A stretch of DNA of 35,919 nucleotides from an uncultured Erysipelotrichaceae bacterium (GTDB taxonomy: Bacteria > Bacillota_I > Bacilli_A > RFN20 > CAG-826), in the NCBI GenBank assembly GCA_902803375.1, contig CADCPN010000056.1, positions 1 through 35,919 of the forward strand, written 5' to 3'. This document shows positions 30,945 through 35,919 of this stretch, in pieces. The notes beneath the pieces are model-generated. The model searched no databases. It saw only the letters and a list, made by a program, of their open reading frames with translations, and was not told the origin of the DNA. The first letter of the stretch is position 1, and each line of letters opens with the position of its first letter. Both the position numbers and the translations under genes were made by a program.

Positions 30945-32381
30945 ATGGATAAGAATATTCGCATCGCGATCGTCGGCGGCGGCCCCGCTGGCCTTTCCGC
31001 TGCAATGTATCTCGAAAAGAAGGGATACGACAACTACGTTATTTACGAGAAGACGGACCACGTCGGTGGCAAATGCCACTCCCCAGTCTGCAATGGCAAG
31101 CGTTATGAGATGGGCGCCATCATGGGCGTTCCTTCCTATTTCGCCGTCCATGATGTTGAGCTTTTCGCCGGCGTCACCCACGACGGCCCGAAGCTAAACC
31201 GCAACTATAAGTACCCGGACGGACGCCCGGACTACCGCTTCGACACCGAAGCCGCGAGAAAGAATCCGACCGCTTTCTTCTTCAAGCACCCGAAGGCCGC
31301 TCTTCACATGAAGAAGATGGCCAAGCAGATCAAGCAGTTTGGCAACCTCCTGGAGACCAAATACAAAGGATATGACGTCACTGGCCATATCGGCGTTTCC
31401 GAAGGACGTTACGAAGGCTTCGCCGTCGCTGAGGACAGACACCCGGTCAAAGGCGTTAACCCGAACCTCAAAGACCTCGCTCTTCCGTTCAAGGAATTCT
31501 GCGAGAAGAACGGCGTTCCGCTAGTTCAGGAAGTCTGGGTCCAGCCGTTCACCTCGTTCGGCTACGGCTACTTCGATGAGATCCCGGCAGCTTATGTCCT
31601 TAAGTACCTCGATTTCCGCACCATGATGGACTTCGTCAACGTCAACCTCTGGACCTGGAAAGATGGCACCCAGAGCATCTATGAAGCCCTCAATGCCCAC
31701 CTAAAGCACCCGGCGCTCCTCAAGTCCAACATCGAGAAGGTCGTCCGTGGCGAGAAGGTCACCATCACCGTTAACGGCAAGGAAGAGGTCTTCGACAAGA
31801 TCATCGTCACCGCTCCGCTTCAGGTCGCCACCGAAAAGAACCCGCTCATCAACCCAATCGCCAAGTCCCTTGACACCTGGTTTGACGTCAATGACGAGGA
31901 GAGAGCTCTCTTCTCCAAGATCGACTATGAGCGTTATGACACCATCGCCTGCAAGATCAAGAAAGGCTTCTATCCGGATGTCTCCTACTACATCGTCGAC
32001 AACATGGTCCCGGAGAGACTAGGCCACCTCATGGTCTACTATCGCCGCTGGAAGGATGAACCGGATCAGCCGATCGTCACCTACGCCCTCCGTCACCACA
32101 GAACCGCCAATGGCGGCAAGGAAATCGCCTACGAAGACTGCGATAAGATGGTCCTACAGGATATGGAGACCGTTGGCTGCCACGTCGATAAGCCGATCTA
32201 TCGTTTCCAGACCTACTACTTCCCGCACGTCTATTCCGAAGACTATGCCGCGGGCTGGTACGAGAAAGTCGAAGCCATGCAGGGTAAGAACAACACCTAC
32301 TATGCTGGCGAAATCATGTCCTTCGGCGACATGGATGAGACCATTGAGTACTCCCATGACCTCGTCGAGAGATTCTTCTAA
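30945..32381 (+). CDS. Polyenoic fatty acid isomerase-like flavoprotein (linoleate isomerase family)
   Basis: The 478-residue product strongly resembles the FAD-dependent polyenoic fatty acid isomerase of Cutibacterium (Propionibacterium) acnes, which turns linoleate into trans-10,cis-12 conjugated linoleate. Shared landmarks are the FAD motif I-V-G-G-G-P-A-G-L near residue 8, E-K-T-D-H-V-G-G-K-C-H-S-P, Y-E-M-G-A-I-M-G-V-P-S-Y, A-A-Y-V-L-K-Y-L-D-F, and the end Y-A-G-E-I-M-S-F-G-D. It is about 55 residues longer than that enzyme as I recall it, mainly from an insertion after residue 80. I chose ATG 30945, 9 bases after the AAGGAG site, rather than ATG 30939, 3 bases after it. First gene of a three-gene operon. 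It may act on other polyunsaturated chains such as linolenate. Confidence 0.88.
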   Translation: MDKNIRIAIVGGGPAGLSAAMYLEKKGYDNYVIYEKTDHVGGKCHSPVCNGKRYEMGAIMGVPSYFAVHDVELFAGVTHDGPKLNRNYKYPDGRPDYRFDTEAARKNPTAFFFKHPKAALHMKKMAKQIKQFGNLLETKYKGYDVTGHIGVSEGRYEGFAVAEDRHPVKGVNPNLKDLALPFKEFCEKNGVPLVQEVWVQPFTSFGYGYFDEIPAAYVLKYLDFRTMMDFVNVNLWTWKDGTQSIYEALNAHLKHPALLKSNIEKVVRGEKVTITVNGKEEVFDKIIVTAPLQVATEKNPLINPIAKSLDTWFDVNDEERALFSKIDYERYDTIACKIKKGFYPDVSYYIVDNMVPERLGHLMVYYRRWKDEPDQPIVTYALRHHRTANGGKEIAYEDCDKMVLQDMETVGCHVDKPIYRFQTYYFPHVYSEDYAAGWYEKVEAMQGKNNTYYAGEIMSFGDMDETIEYSHDLVERFF

Positions 32382-32406
32382 TATCTAACATAGGTAATTG
32401 AAAACC

Positions 32407-33981
32407 ATGGCATTCTATAAAGAAAAATACGATGCCATTGTTGTGGGCGGCGCGCTATCTGGTATGGCGGCCGCCCTTACTTTGGCTAATAAGGGCAAAT
32501 CTGTCCTCGTCCTCGAGAGGCATAACCTCCCGGGCGGCCTCACCACTTCCTTTGTCCGCGGCGGACTCGAAATGGAGGCAACCCTCCACGAGATGATGTC
32601 GATCGGACCGGAGGATGCTCCGCTTAAGATTCGTACCTTCCTAGAGGAGATGGGTATCAAAGTCGACTGGCTTAGGGTCCCAGAAGCCTATAGGATCTAC
32701 GTTCCCAAGGAGTCCATCGATATCACCCTTCACGCAGGTTGGACCGGCTCCATCAAGGACAATGTCTTCGTCCCGGGAGAGTTCAACATGGCCAAGGAGA
32801 TCGATGCCAAATATCCTGGCACCTTCTCTGAGGTTAATCGCCTCATGAACCTCTGCGCGGAGGTCTATAACTCCGTCAACGTGCTTTCCATCCACCCGAT
32901 GAGCAAGCCCGCGATGCTTTTGAAGCATGGCAACTTCGTTAAGACTGCCGGCTACTCCACCAGCGAAGTCATGGATACCTTTAAGCTCCCGCAGGAAGTT
33001 AAGGATATCCTTAAGGCCTATTGGATCTACGTCGGTTCGCCCTTTAGCGAACTCCCCTTCACGATCTACGCCGTTTTGATGGGCGACTACTTCATCGGCG
33101 GCTCTTACGTCGCCAAGGAGTTCTCCCATGAGCTCTCCCTTCGCATGCAGGAGCGACTTGAAGAGCTTGGCGTCCAATACGAATACTGCCAGGATGTCGA
33201 TAAGATCCTCGTCAAAGATGGACACGTCTATGGCGTCAGAACCAAGCGCGGTGATGAAATCCACGCCGACTATGTCGCTTGCAGCGCCTACCCGAACACC
33301 TGCTATGGCAAGATGATCGAGCCGCTAAGCGAAGTCCCGGCCGGCGCCTATAAATTCACCAACGCCAAAAAGCAGGGCGTCTCCGTCGTCTCCGTCGTCC
33401 TCACGCTCGACAAAGCGCCGAAAGAGCTCAACATCCATGATTACTCCGTCTTCGCTAGCGATGGCGACATGGACCTCGATAGGCTTTGGAAGCAGGCCCA
33501 CACCCTCGGTCCGTACGATTACACCACGACCATCTGCCTCAACTACGCTAACCCAGGCTGCACCCCGAAGGGCCAGACCTCCCTTAGTATCACCTTCCTG
33601 CCGCTATCCGATGCCTTCGAAACCATCAAGGCCGACGAGTACTTCGAGGTGAAGAGGAAACTTGCCAGAAGCCTCATCGAGACCGTCAGCAAGCATCTAG
33701 GCGTCAATCTCTTCGACCACATCCTTGAGGTCGAGGTTGAGATGCCGCAATCCGTCGCTCACTACACCTCCGACTATCTCGGCGGCATCTATGGCTTCCA
33801 GCACAGCATGGACGACCATATCGTCGCAAGGCTGCAGATGAGCGAAGAGGAAAACTACATCAAGGGCCTAAGCTTCTGCGGCGCCCACGCGATCTCTGGC
33901 GATGGCATGTCCCCATGCATTACCAACGGACGCAAAGCCGCGAAGATACTATTAGACGAAATGAGTGAGGAGGGCAAATAG
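32407..33981 (+). CDS. CrtI/RetSat-like NAD(P)/FAD-dependent oxidoreductase
   Basis: The 524-residue product belongs to the phytoene desaturase/retinol saturase-like flavoprotein superfamily. It has the N-terminal dinucleotide fold V-V-G-G-A-L-S-G-M, then L-E-R-H-N-L-P-G-G-L-T-T-S-F, and a C-terminal FAD-binding end (S-G-D-G-M-S-P-C-I-T-N-G-R-K-A-A). Family members add or remove hydrogens at carbon-carbon double bonds of lipids. Between a fatty acid isomerase and an NAD(P)H:2Fe-2S reductase, a role in reducing the conjugated double bond is a reasonable guess, but a desaturase or another isomerase-like role is also possible. The ATG at 32407 is preferred over a TTG at 32398. The ribosome site is weak, and the gene starts 25 bases after the isomerase stop. 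Confidence 0.82.
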   Translation: MAFYKEKYDAIVVGGALSGMAAALTLANKGKSVLVLERHNLPGGLTTSFVRGGLEMEATLHEMMSIGPEDAPLKIRTFLEEMGIKVDWLRVPEAYRIYVPKESIDITLHAGWTGSIKDNVFVPGEFNMAKEIDAKYPGTFSEVNRLMNLCAEVYNSVNVLSIHPMSKPAMLLKHGNFVKTAGYSTSEVMDTFKLPQEVKDILKAYWIYVGSPFSELPFTIYAVLMGDYFIGGSYVAKEFSHELSLRMQERLEELGVQYEYCQDVDKILVKDGHVYGVRTKRGDEIHADYVACSAYPNTCYGKMIEPLSEVPAGAYKFTNAKKQGVSVVSVVLTLDKAPKELNIHDYSVFASDGDMDLDRLWKQAHTLGPYDYTTTICLNYANPGCTPKGQTSLSITFLPLSDAFETIKADEYFEVKRKLARSLIETVSKHLGVNLFDHILEVEVEMPQSVAHYTSDYLGGIYGFQHSMDDHIVARLQMSEEENYIKGLSFCGAHAISGDGMSPCITNGRKAAKILLDEMSEEGK

Positions 33982-33983
33982 AT

Positions 33984-35207
33984 ATGAAAATCAAATCCTT
34001 CCTAAAAGATGTCGGCGGCGCGAGTCGCGTCACCAAGGCGAGAAAAGCCAAATTCGATAATGCCTCTGGCAAAAACGAATACACGGATCCCATCAATGCC
34101 CTTGCCAGGGAACTTCACCCTGGCAAGATGAAGGTGAGGATCACCAAGGTTGAGGAAGTTTCCCCGACCGCCAAGAAGTTCACCTTCGAGGCCGTTGAAG
34201 GCAAGCTCCCGCCCTTCCAGGCCGGCAACTACGTCTCCTTCTCCTTCCAAATCGGAGAGACCAAGACCACACGCGCCTATTCCATCTGCTCCGCCCCTTA
34301 TCAGGCTAGAACCGGTGAGCACCCCTTCTTTGAGGTGACCATCCGCAACGGCCGTCCGGGACAAGGCTTTGTCTCTACCTATTGCTACGAGAATTGGAAG
34401 GAAGGCGATATCGTCATCGCCGACCTCCCTTATGGCCATTTCTACATCGAGCCGCTTCGCGATTCCAAATACATCGTCGGCCTTGCCGGCGGATCTGGCA
34501 TCACTCCCTTCTATGCGATGGCCCAGGAGATAGCCCACGGCACCCTCGATGCCGATTTGACGATCCTCTATGGCTCCGTCAGCAAAAAGGACATCATCTT
34601 GGTCAAGCAGCTAACTGCCGTCAGCAAGGAATGCAAGAGGGTGAAGTTCATCAACGTCATCTCTGGCGAAGGAGAGAAGCTAGAGAAAGGCGACGAGAAG
34701 GGATTCATCTCCCGTGAGCTCATCGCCAAATATTCTCTTGATGGCAACCCCAGCAACGGCAAGACCACCTTCTTCGTCTGCGGACCTTTGCCGATGTACA
34801 ATTTCGTCGCCAAAGAGCTTGCCGCGCTTAACGTCCCGGCTAGACGCATCCGTATGGAGACATTTGGCGCTCCCAAAGACATCTCCAAAGCCGAAGGCTA
34901 TCCGGTCGAATTGATCGATAAGGTCTTCAAGATGACCGTCGTTAGGGGCGTGCAGGAAGACGTCATCGACGCCAGGGCTGATGAGCCGATCCTCGTCGCC
35001 TTAGAACGTCATGGCATCGCCACCCAAAGCCATTGCCGCTCCGGCGAATGCGGATATTGCCGCTGCAAGGTCCTAGAAGGAACCTTCTTCGTCCCAAGCG
35101 TCGGCGATGGCAGGCGCGCAGCCGACAAGAGATTCAACTACGTCCATGCCTGCTCGACCTATCCAACAAGCGACATCAAGGTAAGAATCCCAATCTTGGA
35201 CGACTAA
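33984..35207 (+). CDS. NAD(P)H:flavin reductase with C-terminal plant-type 2Fe-2S domain
   Basis: The 407-residue product is a three-part electron-transfer protein. After an N-terminal tail of about 45 basic residues comes an FNR-type FAD domain with R-A-Y-S at 97-100, then an NAD(P) domain with G-L-A-G-G-S-G-I-T-P-F at 166-176 and C-G-P-L-P at 266-270, then a ferredoxin-like domain. The cluster cysteines are Cys351, Cys356, Cys359 and Cys390. This is the layout of reductase subunits of oxygenases and of Na+-NQR subunit F-like proteins, although no membrane helix is visible. It starts 2 bases after the flavoprotein gene with a GAGGAGG site inside that gene's end. It probably passes NAD(P)H electrons to the neighbouring flavoproteins. 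Confidence 0.9.
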   Translation: MKIKSFLKDVGGASRVTKARKAKFDNASGKNEYTDPINALARELHPGKMKVRITKVEEVSPTAKKFTFEAVEGKLPPFQAGNYVSFSFQIGETKTTRAYSICSAPYQARTGEHPFFEVTIRNGRPGQGFVSTYCYENWKEGDIVIADLPYGHFYIEPLRDSKYIVGLAGGSGITPFYAMAQEIAHGTLDADLTILYGSVSKKDIILVKQLTAVSKECKRVKFINVISGEGEKLEKGDEKGFISRELIAKYSLDGNPSNGKTTFFVCGPLPMYNFVAKELAALNVPARRIRMETFGAPKDISKAEGYPVELIDKVFKMTVVRGVQEDVIDARADEPILVALERHGIATQSHCRSGECGYCRCKVLEGTFFVPSVGDGRRAADKRFNYVHACSTYPTSDIKVRIPILDD

Positions 35208-35221
35208 CGCCCAGCAGAATT

Positions 35222-35256
35222 AGAAGCAGTTGCTTTGGCGGCTGCTTCTTTTTTTA
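35222..35256 (+). terminator. Terminator of the fatty acid operon
   Basis: AGAAGCAG (35222-35229) pairs with CTGCTTCT (35242-35249), followed by a long T-run. Confidence 0.9.
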
Positions 35257-35289
35257 CAACGCGCGCCAACAAAGGGTATCATTGCTTCC

Positions 35290-35778
35290 ATGAGTCATTT
35301 CCACATCGTATTACTCGAGCCTGAGATTCCGCAGAATACAGGCAACATCGCCAGGACCTGCGCCGCCACCGGGGCATCGCTCCACCTAATCAAGCCGCTA
35401 GGCTTCTCCATCGACGATAAGCATATGAAAAGAGCAGGCCTCGACTATTGGGATTCGCTGGATCTGCACGTCTATGAGAATCTGGCTGATTTCGAAGCGC
35501 GGAATCCCAATGCATGCGTCTACTATTTCTCCAAGAAAGGGCACCACGTATACGCGGATATCCAATATCCAGATGAGGTCTACCTTATGTTTGGCAAAGA
35601 ATCCGTCGGCCTTCCTGAAGACTTGTTAAAAGAGCATGAGGACCATTGCCTGCGCATGCCAATGAGAGAAGGCCTGCGCAGCCTTAACCTCTCCAACACG
35701 GTCGCCATCGCCGCCTATGAAGTCTTGCGTCAGCGTAACTTCGAAGGAATGGAAATCGAGGGGCATCTAACCAAATAA
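35290..35778 (+). CDS. trmL: tRNA (cytidine(34)-2'-O)-methyltransferase
   Basis: The 162-residue product is a SPOUT methyltransferase that modifies the wobble base of leucine tRNAs. Its three family motifs are visible: P-Q-N-T-G-N-I-A-R-T-C near 13-23, M-F-G-K-E-S-V-G-L-P near 98-107, and the C-terminal R-S-L-N-L-S-N-T-V-A-I-A knot region that binds S-adenosylmethionine. The length is normal for TrmL (about 155). I chose ATG 35290 because the protein then starts at the usual beta strand (F-H-I-V-L-L-E-P); an upstream in-frame ATG at 35230 lies within the terminator of the previous operon. No clear ribosome site precedes 35290. Confidence 0.93.
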   Translation: MSHFHIVLLEPEIPQNTGNIARTCAATGASLHLIKPLGFSIDDKHMKRAGLDYWDSLDLHVYENLADFEARNPNACVYYFSKKGHHVYADIQYPDEVYLMFGKESVGLPEDLLKEHEDHCLRMPMREGLRSLNLSNTVAIAAYEVLRQRNFEGMEIEGHLTK

Positions 35779-35839
35779 AAAGACTGGTTAGCGTAAGCTT
35801 AAACTAGACCCCGTAAAACGGACAGTTAAATAAAAAAGG

Positions 35840-35866
35840 CAAAAAGTGCACATGCGGGCTTTTTGA
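35840..35866 (+). terminator. Possible terminator of trmL
   Basis: AAAAAG (35841-35846) pairs with CTTTTT (35859-35864), with an interrupted GC inner stem. The T-run overlaps the -35 box of the next promoter. Weak. Confidence 0.35.
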
Positions 35867-35891
35867 ATAGTCCCCGCCGTTGATTTATAAT
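35863..35891 (+). promoter_or_regulatory. Strong sigma-A-type promoter pointing out of the window
   Basis: TTGAAT (35863-35868) and a perfect TATAAT (35886-35891) are 17 bases apart. Transcription would start near 35898 and run off the right edge. The product, protein or RNA, is not visible. Confidence 0.65.
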
Positions 35892-35919
35892 ATTTCCGCT
35901 GCCGGACCAGGCAGACTTA

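Noticed and set aside
32641..33264. Minus-strand frame of 207 codons inside the CrtI/RetSat-like gene
   Set aside because: Antisense shadow of a gene with clear FAD motifs; no promoter or ribosome site.
35230..35289. Longer TrmL starting at 35230
   Set aside because: The extra 20 residues would come from the terminator hairpin of the previous operon, and TrmL normally begins at the strand found after ATG 35290.
1..35919. CRISPR array, tRNA or rRNA genes
   Set aside because: I saw no regularly spaced direct repeats, no tRNA cloverleaf with a CCA-type end and no rRNA-like conserved blocks.

Overview
The window looks like a chromosomal segment of an uncultured gut-type member of the Bacillota (Bacilli/Erysipelotrichia-like). 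This rests on AGGAGG-type ribosome sites, sigma-A promoters of the TTGNNN-17-TATAAT type, CRE-like palindromes, a YolD/UvrX-type polymerase pair and many lipoproteins whose lipobox is followed by a Ser/Glu-rich linker. There is no rRNA, tRNA, CRISPR array or intact transposase. The taxonomy is inference from protein style.

Layout. (1) 1-7260: the tail of a small unknown gene, then a minus-strand pair of large surface lipoproteins and a third lipoprotein facing a pectin locus. (2) 7394-12784: a plus-strand operon of a PL9 pectate lyase lipoprotein, a 1004-residue secreted beta-rich protein and a small lipoprotein, controlled from a divergent region with two TTGTATRCAA palindromes. (3) 12821-17970: housekeeping and repair genes (recN, apparently leaderless; a Y-family polymerase with a YolD-like partner), a 44-residue peptide gene behind two CRE-like sites, an acyl carrier protein and a GNAT acetyltransferase. 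(4) 17983-30630: a sulfoquinovose (SQ) locus. A seven-gene minus-strand operon encodes a YihQ-like GH31 sulfoquinovosidase, a small transaldolase, a 3-hydroxyisobutyrate-dehydrogenase-type reductase, a fucose-isomerase-like protein, a DUF4867 cupin-like protein, a TauE/SafE exporter and a ROK regulator. Divergent from it are a GPH sugar symporter, then a carboxylesterase coupled to a second GH31. (5) 30945-35207: a polyenoic fatty acid isomerase, a CrtI/RetSat-like flavoprotein and an NAD(P)H reductase fused to a plant-type 2Fe-2S domain. (6) trmL, then an outward promoter and a possible insertion-sequence edge at the right end.

How the genes could work together. The minus-strand operon matches the sulfoglycolytic transaldolase (sulfo-TAL) route: SQ glycoside to SQ, to 6-deoxy-6-sulfofructose, to fructose 6-phosphate plus 3-sulfolactaldehyde, to 2,3-dihydroxypropane-1-sulfonate, which is exported. 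The next operons add an esterase and a set resembling polyunsaturated fatty acid isomerisation and saturation. SQ comes from the plant sulfolipid SQDG, whose acyl chains are rich in linolenate, so the 18-35 kb stretch may be one island for consuming thylakoid lipids, both head group and acyl chains. The enzyme families are well supported by motifs. The combined pathway, and the fatty acid part in particular, is a hypothesis.
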